7,218 nt of DNA from Gammaproteobacteria bacterium (GCA_030066245.1 JASJBY010000229.1:1-7218); one strand, 5' to 3'. Numbered from the stretch's first letter, positions 1 to 7,110 are shown. The notes: generated from the sequence alone by a model not told the origin. A program made the numbers and translations.

Positions 1-900
1 GCCGGGCGCAAGCCCGAGTCGCCCAGCAGCCTCGAGACTCTCATGGTGTCTGAGCTTGCCTGGCTGCTCAGACGCCTGCAGGCAGAGCCGCTTCAATGGG
101 CCCCCGAGACCGCTGATGTGACCCTGCTCGGCCGCCTGGCCCATCAGGTCTTCGAGGGCCTGTTTCGGCCTGGCTTCAAGCTGCCGGCGCGGGCGGAGAT
201 AACGGCCCGGGCAAACGCCCTGCTGGACGATGCCATCAGCCGACTCGCGCCTTTTCTCCGGGGGACGCCGTGGCAGGTGGAGCGGCGTCACCTGGCGGCA
301 GAGACTGCGCGCGCCGCGCAGGTCTGGCGGGACGTTCTGGAACAGCTGGGTGCCGAGATCCTGGCCAGCGAAGTATGGCTGCAGGGAAGCTGGGCCGGGG
401 TGGCGGTTCACGGTCAGGCGGACCTGATAGTGGGCCTGCCCGACAACCAGCTTCTAGTGGTGGACTACAAGCGCGCGAGCTCGCGCGGCCGCCGCACGCG
501 CATGGAGAGGGGCTACGACAGCCAGGCGAGTCTGTATCGCGCCATGCTGCAAAGCGGCACGCCTGAGAGCGGCGAGGTGCTGGGCGCACGGCTGCGTAAA
601 GCCGGCCGGACGGGCATCGTCTATTTCATGCTTAACGACAGGGTTGCTCTCTCCGACTCGGCAATCTCAGGTGCGGGGAAGGTGCCGGGCTGGGATGCCC
701 TGGACAACGACGTGGCCTCTGCCGCCATGGCCTTGATTCGACGGCGCGTCGCCGAGCTGGGAGACGGGCGGATAAGGCTCAACCGCAGCGGCGACCAGGA
801 GTTCTTCGAAAAACAGGCCGGGGTCAAGCCGTACGCGCTTTACAACAGCCCCCTGATTGGCCTGTTCACGCTGCCCGGCGACTCGAGGGAGCACCCATGA
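1..900 (+). CDS. AddB-like PD-(D/E)XK nuclease, C-terminal part (5' end outside window)
   Basis: The frame is open to the left edge, so the first ATG at 43 is probably internal; 299 residues are visible. They begin with SPSSLETL (residues 7-14), the usual entry to the C-terminal nuclease domain of AddB/RecB-family proteins. RecB-type nuclease residues follow in order: GRLAHQVFE (His48, Glu52), GQADLIV (Asp141), VVDYK (Asp155, Lys157) and QASLY (Gln175, Tyr179). The catalytic site therefore looks complete. In the family, AddB pairs with AddA to resect double-strand breaks; its nuclease cuts one strand. The stop overlaps the start of the AddA-like gene as ATGA, implying translational coupling. 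There is no cysteine in the visible part, so the Fe-S cluster of Bacillus-type AddB is absent. The N-terminal helicase-like region, usually 600 or more residues, lies outside. A stand-alone nuclease partner of a UvrD-like helicase is the alternative. Confidence 0.85.
   Translation, partial: AGRKPESPSSLETLMVSELAWLLRRLQAEPLQWAPETADVTLLGRLAHQVFEGLFRPGFKLPARAEITARANALLDDAISRLAPFLRGTPWQVERRHLAAETARAAQVWRDVLEQLGAEILASEVWLQGSWAGVAVHGQADLIVGLPDNQLLVVDYKRASSRGRRTRMERGYDSQASLYRAMLQSGTPESGEVLGARLRKAGRTGIVYFMLNDRVALSDSAISGAGKVPGWDALDNDVASAAMALIRRRVAELGDGRIRLNRSGDQEFFEKQAGVKPYALYNSPLIGLFTLPGDSREHP
885..891 (+). promoter_or_regulatory. Shine-Dalgarno of the addA-like gene, inside the upstream gene
   Basis: GAGGGAG lies five bases before the ATG at 897, within the last codons of the AddB-like gene. 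Together with the ATGA stop/start overlap it fixes the start and suggests coupled translation of the two subunits. Confidence 0.6.
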
Positions 901-3900
901 GCCTGCCGCCCCTGACCATCATCCCGGCTGGCGCAGGGTCCGGCAAGACCCACGCAATCCAGCATCAGCTGAGTGATTGGGTGGCTGAGGGCCGGGTGGC
1001 ACCGGAGCGTATCGCGGCGGTCACCTTCACCGAGGCCGCGGCCGCCGAGCTTCGCGAACGTATCGGCGCCCGCCTGCTGGCCACTGGACAACACCGCCAG
1101 GCGCTGCGCCTCGACCAGGCGTATATATCCACCATCCACGGCTTCGGACTGCGCATCCTCACGGAGTTCGCCTTCGAGGCCGGGACCTCTCCACAACCCC
1201 GCCTGCTCAATGACGATGAAAAGAACACGTTGATTCGACGCGCCCTGGCACAAACCGACAAGACCGACGCCATCACCGAAAACCTGGCGGCCTACGGCTA
1301 CGCTTACCAGCACGGTTCGGGGAAGGGCCCGGAAGCCGTCTTTCGGGACGACCTGCTGCGCATTGTCGAGCTGCTGCGCTCCATAGGCTGGCAGTCAAAC
1401 ACGCCCGCGTACGCCGTGCAGGCCGCTCACTGGATTGCCGGCCGTTACGGACCAACGGGGGACGCTGACCAGCTGAGCGCTGCCCTGAGGCGAAGCGTCG
1501 CGGCACTGCTGGCGGCGTTTCCCGAGACCCTCGCAGGTGAGTACCCGAAGAATGCGACCGCAAGAACCGAGCTGCAGCGCGACTACCGCAACCTGCGTCG
1601 TGCTCTGGGCGAACACGCCTTGAACAATGACTGGCCGCTCTGGCAGAGCCTGCGCGGTCTTCGACAGTCCAGGCGCGGCACACCCCTGCCTGAGGAGTAC
1701 GATGCCCTGGCGGCCTCGGTCATGGCCGCAGCCGACAGCCTGCCCCGGCATCCCGGGCCCCTGGACCACGCCCTTTTTCACCTAGAATCGCTGCTTGCTG
1801 CCGGACAGGAAGTGCTGGTGCACTACGCATCGGCGAAGCGCGAGGCGGGCCTGGTGGACTACACCGACATGGTCGCGACCGCTGGGCGCCTGCTTCGGGA
1901 CAGGCCCGACGTGCTGGAGGCCCTGGTCGGGCGCATCGACTGCCTGGTCGTGGACGAGTTCCAGGACACGAACCCGCTGCAGTTCTCTCTCCTGTGGCAG
2001 CTCGCGGAGGCTGGTGTACCGACGCTGGTGGTCGGGGATCTGAAGCAGGCCATCATGGGGTTCCAGGGTGCCGATCCGAGATTGTTCGGCGCCCTGGAAT
2101 CACGAAACCGGCCGCTTTCCAAGCCCCTGACGCGGAACTGGCGCTCGCAGCCCCGGCTCATGGCAGTCGTCAACGCCCTGGGAGCCGGTCTTTTCGGCAG
2201 CGACTACGTTGCCCTGGAGCCCCAGAGCCCGGCCAGCAGTCTTGGGCCACTGGAGATCCTGGCCTTCCGGAAGAAGGCGAAAAGAGATCAGCACGCGGTT
2301 CGGGCCACGACCGTGGGAGAGCGTCTGCAGGCGCTGCTCAACGACCCCGAGCAGCGCATCCTGGACCGCAAGACAGGGAAGCCGCGCCGTCTGCGGGGCA
2401 GTGATCTGGCCGTGCTATGCCCGACCAACGCCATGCTCGACACATATGCCGATGCGCTTCGCGCCAGGGGACTGCGGGTACGGCTCCAGGCGACAGGCTG
2501 GTTCGCATCTCGGCCGGTGCAGCTCGCCTGGCATGCCTTAGCCTACCTGGCTAACCCAGCCGACCGTCACGCTGCCCTCTACCTCGCAGCAACGGAGCTG
2601 GGCTCCCTCAGTCTGCAGGAGGGCCTGCGACAGCTGATGGACGACCATGGCATCGACGACCCCGTGCTTACGCGTCTCGATCGGCTCGCGCACGGCGTCC
2701 ATGAACGCACCGTATACGCCCTGGTTGCCGACACCCTGGCAGCGCTCGACCTGTTCCACGCCGTCGCGTGCTGGCCGGACGCGGAGCAGGCGCGGGCGAA
2801 TCTGCTTCGGCTGCTGGCAGAGGCCGGGGACTTCATGGACGCCAACCGGGAGGCGCTGGCAAGCGGCGGCTTCCATGGTGCGGGCGTGCAAACCTTTCTT
2901 GCGTGGCTGGTAGCCAGAGCGCAGGACAGTGACGAGCAGCCCGACGCCCGGGTGCTTGACGAGGACGCTGTCGTGCTGGCCACCTGGCACAGCGCCAAGG
3001 GCCTCGAGTGGCCGGTGGTTGCCGTGTGCGGGCTAGACCGTGCCATCACCGTGCGCCTTCCGCATGTGAAACTGGGCTACAGATCCTTTGACGATTTATC
3101 GCACCTGTTCGAGAACGCGCGTATCGAGTTCTCGCCTTCGTTCGCGGCCGGGGAGACCAAGGAACGGTTTCTAGCCGATCTGCAGAGAGACGCGGAAGTG
3201 GAGGCCAGACGTCTGCTCTACGTGGCGGTCACCCGGGCCCGCGACAAGCTGGTGCTGGAATGGCCCGAGTTCATGGCCGGCCGGGACAGCACCACGTTCT
3301 ATTCCATTCTGACGGATGCCTGCCGGGTATCACTGGGGAAGGATGGGTTGCAGGTGGGCGAAGTCGGCTTCACTGGCCCTGTCTGGGAGGGGGCGACAGA
3401 GGTGCCGGCGGACCTGGTTAGCGCAACCGCGACCGAAAGCCTGCCGGTCATCGGGCGCCGCGCGATCCGTTCGAATACGATGGCTGTCGATCTCACGCCT
3501 GACAGCGCGACACCGTCGGGCCTTGATAGCCCGAAGAGACGTCTCGAACCGAAAGCGGTCAGGGTGGAGGGGTATGGGAATGGTCTGCAGATCGACATGG
3601 GGCTTTCCGGAACCTTGCTGGGCACTTTTCTGCACCGGTGCTTCGAGGTTCTGGGGGCCCGGCCGGAGGCGGCCGACAGGCTTGGCCGCATCACCGGCGT
3701 CGCAATAGATCCAGGCGGACTGCAGGCAATCAGCGCCGCGGTCGGCGGATTCGAGAGTTGGCTACGCCAGTACTTCGAGCTCGAATCCGTATTGCGCGAA
3801 TGGCCGCTGCTGAGGTTGGACGAGCGGGGAACGGTGATCTCGGGCACGGCCGATCTGATCGTCACGACGCCGGCCGGCCTGTGGGTGATCGACCACAAGT

Positions 3901-4061
3901 CCGACCAGACGGAGAATCCTGTAGAGGCTTTCCGGGCCTACCAGGCGCAGTTGGAATCCTATGCCGATGCGCTGACGGCAGAGGGCAGAATGGTGCTGGG
4001 CATCGCCATCAACTGGATCCACCGCGGCGAGGTCACGCTGATGCGCCTGGCCGAGGTTTGA
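897..4061 (+). CDS. addA: AddA-like UvrD/RecB-family helicase-nuclease (double-strand break repair)
   Basis: This complete 1054-residue superfamily 1 helicase has a C-terminal RecB-type nuclease. Helicase motifs appear in order: Walker A AGAGSGKT (11-18), motif Ia AVTFTEAAAAELRERI (41-56), STIHGFG (78-84), motif II VVDEFQD (351-357), motif III VGDLKQAIMGFQGAD (379-393), motif IV LTRNWRS (411-417), motif V ATWHSAKGLEW (695-705) and motif VI RRLLYVAVTRARDKL (771-785). Nuclease residues follow: GTFLHRCFE (His913), GTADLIV (Asp986), VIDHK (Asp999, Lys1001) and QLESY (Gln1018, Tyr1022). It should unwind DNA ends with ATP and cut one strand, feeding RecA-dependent repair in the cytoplasm. It is a little shorter than typical AddA. 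The start at 897 is supported by GAGGGAG (885-891) five bases upstream and by the ATGA overlap. RecB is less likely because the partner gene is AddB-like. The symbol is by family, not proven orthology. Confidence 0.9.
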   Translation: MSLPPLTIIPAGAGSGKTHAIQHQLSDWVAEGRVAPERIAAVTFTEAAAAELRERIGARLLATGQHRQALRLDQAYISTIHGFGLRILTEFAFEAGTSPQPRLLNDDEKNTLIRRALAQTDKTDAITENLAAYGYAYQHGSGKGPEAVFRDDLLRIVELLRSIGWQSNTPAYAVQAAHWIAGRYGPTGDADQLSAALRRSVAALLAAFPETLAGEYPKNATARTELQRDYRNLRRALGEHALNNDWPLWQSLRGLRQSRRGTPLPEEYDALAASVMAAADSLPRHPGPLDHALFHLESLLAAGQEVLVHYASAKREAGLVDYTDMVATAGRLLRDRPDVLEALVGRIDCLVVDEFQDTNPLQFSLLWQLAEAGVPTLVVGDLKQAIMGFQGADPRLFGALESRNRPLSKPLTRNWRSQPRLMAVVNALGAGLFGSDYVALEPQSPASSLGPLEILAFRKKAKRDQHAVRATTVGERLQALLNDPEQRILDRKTGKPRRLRGSDLAVLCPTNAMLDTYADALRARGLRVRLQATGWFASRPVQLAWHALAYLANPADRHAALYLAATELGSLSLQEGLRQLMDDHGIDDPVLTRLDRLAHGVHERTVYALVADTLAALDLFHAVACWPDAEQARANLLRLLAEAGDFMDANREALASGGFHGAGVQTFLAWLVARAQDSDEQPDARVLDEDAVVLATWHSAKGLEWPVVAVCGLDRAITVRLPHVKLGYRSFDDLSHLFENARIEFSPSFAAGETKERFLADLQRDAEVEARRLLYVAVTRARDKLVLEWPEFMAGRDSTTFYSILTDACRVSLGKDGLQVGEVGFTGPVWEGATEVPADLVSATATESLPVIGRRAIRSNTMAVDLTPDSATPSGLDSPKRRLEPKAVRVEGYGNGLQIDMGLSGTLLGTFLHRCFEVLGARPEAADRLGRITGVAIDPGGLQAISAAVGGFESWLRQYFELESVLREWPLLRLDERGTVISGTADLIVTTPAGLWVIDHKSDQTENPVEAFRAYQAQLESYADALTAEGRMVLGIAINWIHRGEVTLMRLAEV

Positions 4062-4085
4062 ACCGGGAAACCCACCAGGCCCGGT
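4062..4085 (+). terminator. GC hairpin directly after the addA-like stop codon
   Basis: ACCGGG (4062-4067) and CCCGGT (4080-4085) form a perfect 6-bp stem with a 12-nt loop, starting at the first base after the TGA. No T-run follows (the next bases are CAGCGG), so it is not a classical intrinsic terminator. It may act as an mRNA 3'-end structure or a weak terminator between convergent transcription units. Confidence 0.3.
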
Positions 4086-4106
4086 CAGCGGTTCCCAGAC
4101 AGGAGT

Positions 4107-4155
4107 TGGATGGGCCGAGGAGGATCGAACTCCCGACCTCCGCATTTTCCGGCCC
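4107..4155 (-). pseudogene. tRNA 3'-half remnant, possible integrase attachment site
   Basis: Read on the minus strand, this stretch has the layout of a tRNA 3' half: TGCGG (3' side of an anticodon stem), AGGTC (variable loop), GGGAG-TTCGATC-CTCCT (T arm with a TTCRANY-type loop), CGGCCCA (acceptor 3' strand), then a base and an encoded CCA. On the plus strand it reads RGGSNSRPPH, a familiar spurious antisense translation of tRNA genes, notably elongator tRNA-Met; that match is from memory. tRNA resemblance stops in the anticodon loop, near 4146. No D arm, 5' anticodon strand or intact anticodon follows. GGGCCG on the minus strand (4155-4150) pairs with CGGCCC (4117-4112), so an internally deleted tRNA is an alternative. 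A partial tRNA ending in the anticodon loop is what a tRNA-targeting tyrosine integrase leaves at the far end of an island. Confidence 0.5.
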
Positions 4156-4206
4156 TAGCGCCGCGTTCGCTTCACGTCGTCATCATGTTGATCCGAGGTT
4201 GCCGGC

Positions 4207-5004
4207 CTACAACTGTCCCAGCGCCTCCGAGAGACTGGTGTAGAAGGCAGCGGGGTTCTCTTCCCACGGAAAATGGGCGCAATCGGAAAGCACATGACGT
4301 TTGGCGCTCGGAGCCGTTCTGGCATATTCCGCGAGATTCTCGGGCATGAGCACATCACCACGACAGAAGATGAGCTGAGCGAGCTTTGGCGTGAGGCGAC
4401 TCATATCCGCATCGGTGATTGGTGCCTGACGGTACTCGTCCCAAATGCGCACATTGAGCGTGTTGTTGGTGTCGTTGCTGTCGAACCCAGCGGAGTATGC
4501 CCAACCCTGGTTGCCGTCCATAGAGTAGCTCGCGATCTTCTCGCGAAAGGCGAAACGGCGTTCCTTTGAGGTGTCCATGTCATCCAAGCTCAACAGACTG
4601 TCTAGGTGCGGGTGGCGATATCGCTTGCGCTCGATGTCTTCCAGACTCTTCAGAGCGGGGTCCACCGGGTTGCTGAGAATCAGCCCCCGTACGCGCCGGG
4701 GGAATTGCCTCGCGAAAAGTAGCGACTGCAGCGCTCCCCAGGAGTGGCCCCACAGCAGGACCGGTTCCGGCGGCAGGACGGCTGCCATGTCGGCAAGCCA
4801 CACCGAGAGTGCGGGCTTGTCCGGCGGCAAGGTGAGCCCCGCATTGTCACCCACTCCCCGCATGTCCCATCGGCACACGCGATAGTGTTTACGCAGATGT
4901 CTCTGGATCGGTTCCAGGTTCCACGTTGTAAATGCGGGCCCACCACCGATCAAATACACCGGATCGCCCGCGCCCTGGCAGCGTACGGTTAGCTGCTCGG
5001 CCAT
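4207..5004 (-). CDS. alpha/beta hydrolase, proline iminopeptidase-like (S33 family)
   Basis: This 265-residue protein is a single alpha/beta-hydrolase domain. It has an N-terminal oxyanion-hole motif GGGP (20-23), the strand and turn RWDMRGVGDN (45-54) as in proline iminopeptidases, and the nucleophile elbow GHSWG (86-90; Ser88). The remaining triad residues are probably Asp217 in CRGD and His244 in CAHFPWEENP. A cap region of about 90 residues lies between Pro113 and Ala200. No signal peptide is seen, so it is probably cytoplasmic. Family members cleave N-terminal proline or hydrolyse esters, amides or lactones; the substrate here cannot be read from sequence. The ATG lies 22 nt after the stop of the upstream membrane-transferase gene, with no strong Shine-Dalgarno, which suggests cotranscription. 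The gene ends in TAG, convergent with the addA-like gene. Confidence 0.85.
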   Translation of the reverse strand: MAEQLTVRCQGAGDPVYLIGGGPAFTTWNLEPIQRHLRKHYRVCRWDMRGVGDNAGLTLPPDKPALSVWLADMAAVLPPEPVLLWGHSWGALQSLLFARQFPRRVRGLILSNPVDPALKSLEDIERKRYRHPHLDSLLSLDDMDTSKERRFAFREKIASYSMDGNQGWAYSAGFDSNDTNNTLNVRIWDEYRQAPITDADMSRLTPKLAQLIFCRGDVLMPENLAEYARTAPSAKRHVLSDCAHFPWEENPAAFYTSLSEALGQL

Positions 5005-5026
5005 CCGTCTAGGTTCAGAAACGGAT

Positions 5027-6790
5027 TCACGGGACGGGCTTCTGAGAGTGCTCTCCGGGGCGCTCTAGCGTGTAGGTGTCCTCGGGAGTCTGAGTCCTTG
5101 CGTGGCTGAAGGCGCTGACGAACCAATTCCGGAAGGCGTCCATGCGCTCGACCTCCATGTCGGAAGGCACCGCCGGTGGCAGCGTTCCGGACACGAACCC
5201 CCAGTCAAGAAAGGGCTTCAACAGGTCCGGAGAGGCCGTGATGACGTGAACGGGGACGGCGCGGCTGGCGCGCGGACCGGTCACCAAGGGTGCCGGCTGG
5301 TGGTCTCCAAGCGCGATGATCACCGTGTCTGGGTCCAGATACCGTCGAACGTAGCTGGTGAGGACGTCGAGAGAATAGCCTACCGACAGCGCAAAGTGCT
5401 CGCGTACGCGGTCCGCGTTCCGCCATAGCACCTCGGGAGACTGGCCCGCGCCTTCCCAGGCTGCGAACACGGCGCCGTCCCCGATGACCTCCCAGTCGTC
5501 CAACACATCGAGAACAGGAGTCCAGGGGGCATGACTGCTGATAAGACTGAGCTCGGCGAACAGGGGCCGACCGTCATCTCGCTCCCGTCGAACAGTGTGC
5601 TCCAGGAAGGACCAGGTGAATTGGTCAGGCATGGTCACCCAGTTCAGAGGCGGTCCTTCGTAGTCGATCTCCTCGAAGGTCCAGATTTCGTCGTACCCGA
5701 GACGGTCACCCTCGGGCCACGCCATGGTGATGGCGGGCATAAGGGCGGCAGTTCGATAGCCGGCGGCCGCAAAATCGTCGATCAGCGTTTGTTGGTCGCT
5801 GGCCAAGAATAGGTCGTAGCGGGCTTGATTCTCCAACCAGAGCCCGCTCAGGAGGGTGCCGTGGCCGAGCCAGGACATGCCACCCTGGCTAGGCGCCAAC
5901 AACAATCCCGTGGCCACATGAATGTCCGCTTCACCCAGGAGCCGCTCCATGGCTTCGAGCCGGGGCCGGATGATGGAGCGGTAGCGTGGATCCTGCACAG
6001 CCGAGATCCCGTAGGACTCGATAAAGGCGAGGATCACATCCCGTCCCGCGAGCGCTCCAAGGAGGCTTGGCCCAGACGGGAAAGAGGATGATGCCGCCGC
6101 CATCTCTGCGGCGAAGCGTTTCTGCTCGCCGAGCATCCGGCTCAGGTGAATCGTCTGGTCGCGCACCAGTTGCGTAGCGGGGAGTGCAAGTACGACGCCT
6201 GACGGGTGGGCCCAGCGTGCGGGGATGGCAGCGGCGCAAACGGCGATGGCAGCCACGCCGGGCAGCCAAGAACGGCGTCCCTTGCCCGTACGCCGGAGTC
6301 GGAGTAGCAGGAGAGTCAGCGCGCCCATGGTGGTCGCGGCCAGGGCTGCCGCGCCCAGGAGTACGACCGTCCCCCAACCACGTCCGAGATTCCCGTCAAC
6401 GAGTAGGGAAGCGGCGCTCAGCAGTTGCTGGTCCAGGTACAGATTCAGCGGCCGAGCAAGGCTCATGCGGACCAGGGTATCCCCCAGGGAGAACATGGCT
6501 ACGACCAGAATCGACAGCGCGGCGATCCCGGCCACTACCGCACTCCAGCGCGCCCGTGGAAGGAGGAGGGCGACCCCGAGGATGAGGCCGGCCTCCAGGG
6601 CAAGCCAGTGAGGCCGGATACCTCCGTGTAGAATCCAGGATGGCGCCAACAGGAGACAATTAAGTACTACAAGGGTCAGCAGACCGGTCGATAGGCGATT
6701 CTTGGCGTGCCAGGTCGGACGTCTTGCATCCACCGAGAAGGGAACGCCGTTGCCGAGACCCGTTGCGCCGCCTTCATTGAGGGTACCCAC
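5027..6790 (-). CDS. LTA synthase/sulfatase-like integral membrane protein (alkaline phosphatase superfamily)
   Basis: About 587 residues from the proposed GTG start. The N-terminal part has roughly five hydrophobic segments (about residues 34-54, 61-78, 82-103, 141-163 and 179-191), then a catalytic domain from about 249, expected to face the periplasm. Visible superfamily motifs are ILAFIESYG (metal-ligand Glu258), PSQGGMSWLGHGTLLSG (candidate nucleophile Ser306), SLISSHAPW (His420) and ALGDHQP (Asp496-His497, metal ligands). This matches the LtaS/OpgB/EptA architecture of enzymes moving phosphoglycerol or phosphoethanolamine to envelope glycans or lipids. The donor and acceptor here are unknown, and Ser rather than Thr as nucleophile is an inference. 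The sulfatase C-x-P-x-R motif is absent, so a true sulfatase is unlikely. The hydrolase gene follows after 22 nt. An upstream in-frame GTG at 6817 is the longest start, but ribosome-binding evidence favours 6790. Confidence 0.8.
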   Translation of the reverse strand: MGTLNEGGATGLGNGVPFSVDARRPTWHAKNRLSTGLLTLVVLNCLLLAPSWILHGGIRPHWLALEAGLILGVALLLPRARWSAVVAGIAALSILVVAMFSLGDTLVRMSLARPLNLYLDQQLLSAASLLVDGNLGRGWGTVVLLGAAALAATTMGALTLLLLRLRRTGKGRRSWLPGVAAIAVCAAAIPARWAHPSGVVLALPATQLVRDQTIHLSRMLGEQKRFAAEMAAASSSFPSGPSLLGALAGRDVILAFIESYGISAVQDPRYRSIIRPRLEAMERLLGEADIHVATGLLLAPSQGGMSWLGHGTLLSGLWLENQARYDLFLASDQQTLIDDFAAAGYRTAALMPAITMAWPEGDRLGYDEIWTFEEIDYEGPPLNWVTMPDQFTWSFLEHTVRRERDDGRPLFAELSLISSHAPWTPVLDVLDDWEVIGDGAVFAAWEGAGQSPEVLWRNADRVREHFALSVGYSLDVLTSYVRRYLDPDTVIIALGDHQPAPLVTGPRASRAVPVHVITASPDLLKPFLDWGFVSGTLPPAVPSDMEVERMDAFRNWFVSAFSHARTQTPEDTYTLERPGEHSQKPVP

Positions 6791-6797
6791 ACGTATT

Positions 6798-6804
6798 TCC
6801 TCCC
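6798..6804 (-). promoter_or_regulatory. Shine-Dalgarno deciding the start of the LTA synthase-like gene
   Basis: On the minus strand GGGAGGA (6804-6798) precedes the GTG at 6790 by seven bases, close to ideal. The longer in-frame GTG at 6817 would place this motif inside the coding region and has no comparable site, so 6790 is preferred; both possible starts are GTG. Confidence 0.7.
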
Positions 6805-6889
6805 GCTGTTGACCCACTGCGGAAATCTTGGAGGCCTTGGAGTGCGGTCGGACCTACGCAACCGCCTGACCTTCCTCATGATTGCTCCC

Positions 6890-6918
6890 AGAATACCCCG
6901 TTTCTGCTGCTTAGACAG
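6890..6918 (-). promoter_or_regulatory. Weak sigma70-like promoter candidate for the minus-strand operon
   Basis: On the minus strand, CTGTCT (6918-6913) and TATTCT (6895-6890) are 17 bases apart. The -10 matches consensus at four of six positions and the -35 at only three. The position, about 95 bases upstream of the likely GTG start, and the palindromes just behind the -35 make it the best candidate seen, but the match is poor. Confidence 0.2.
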
Positions 6919-6920
6919 CC

Positions 6921-6979
6921 CATTTCATGGCCGAAATGCTTGCTATAAGCAACGGCGGGCTCCCGCAGCATATGCGCAT
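6921..6979. repeat. Cluster of small perfect palindromes upstream of the membrane-protein gene
   Basis: Four exact inverted repeats occur within 59 bases: CATTTC-atggcc-GAAATG (6921-6938), TTGCT-ata-AGCAA (6940-6952), GCATATGC (6968-6975) and ATGCGCAT (6972-6979, overlapping the previous one). The first two are one base apart and sit just upstream of the weak promoter candidate, so they could be operator half-sites. No known regulator motif was recognised. Confidence 0.35.
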
Positions 6980-7110
6980 CCCCGCGCTCAGTTACTTCGC
7001 GATAAGGCTGTAAGCCCGTGAGCCCGGGGTCTTCGGTATGGTGCTCGCCAGGTCAGTGACGGTGGAGCGGTTGGGCGCACGCGATCTCATAACCTCACGC
7101 TCGTAGGCAC

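Larger units (their letters stand above)
6791..7110. other. 320-base intergenic region without a recognisable gene
   Basis: This stretch separates the membrane-protein gene from the truncated oxidase. It holds the Shine-Dalgarno, a weak promoter candidate and a palindrome cluster. From about 6980 to 7110 nothing recognisable was found: no continued oxidase homology in any frame, no tRNA, and no insertion-sequence terminal repeat that I know. A 32-codon minus-strand frame (7090-6992) is open but unsupported. Confidence 0.6.

Noticed and set aside
3299..3898. 199-residue minus-strand open frame inside the addA-like gene
   Set aside because: Low-complexity Arg/Ser/Pro translation typical of antisense frames in high-GC genes; the sense strand encodes conserved nuclease motifs here.
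4051..4200. 8-bp direct repeat CCGAGGTT at 4051-4058 and 4193-4200 bracketing the gap
   Set aside because: One copy is inside the addA-like coding end; 8 bp in GC-rich DNA is within chance and no mobile element lies between the copies.
3638..4243. 201-residue plus-strand frame over the end of the addA-like gene
   Set aside because: Arg/Gly-rich shadow in another frame; it runs through the hairpin and tRNA remnant and shows no domain.
4110..4349. 79-residue plus-strand frame beginning GRGGSNSRPPH
   Set aside because: Its start is the antisense of the partial tRNA, a well-known source of spurious proteins, and the rest overlaps the end of the hydrolase gene on the other strand.
6676..6879. 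67-residue minus-strand frame preceded by GGGAG
   Set aside because: The Shine-Dalgarno is tolerable, but the protein is Arg/Pro-rich and mostly overlaps the membrane-protein gene in another frame.
6707..7021. 104-residue plus-strand frame across the upstream region of the membrane protein
   Set aside because: No recognisable domain or convincing ribosome-binding site; it overlaps the minus-strand coding start and the palindrome cluster.
6992..7090. 32-codon minus-strand frame between the oxidase stop and the membrane protein
   Set aside because: Open, but too short, with only GAGG two bases from its ATG and no recognised similarity.
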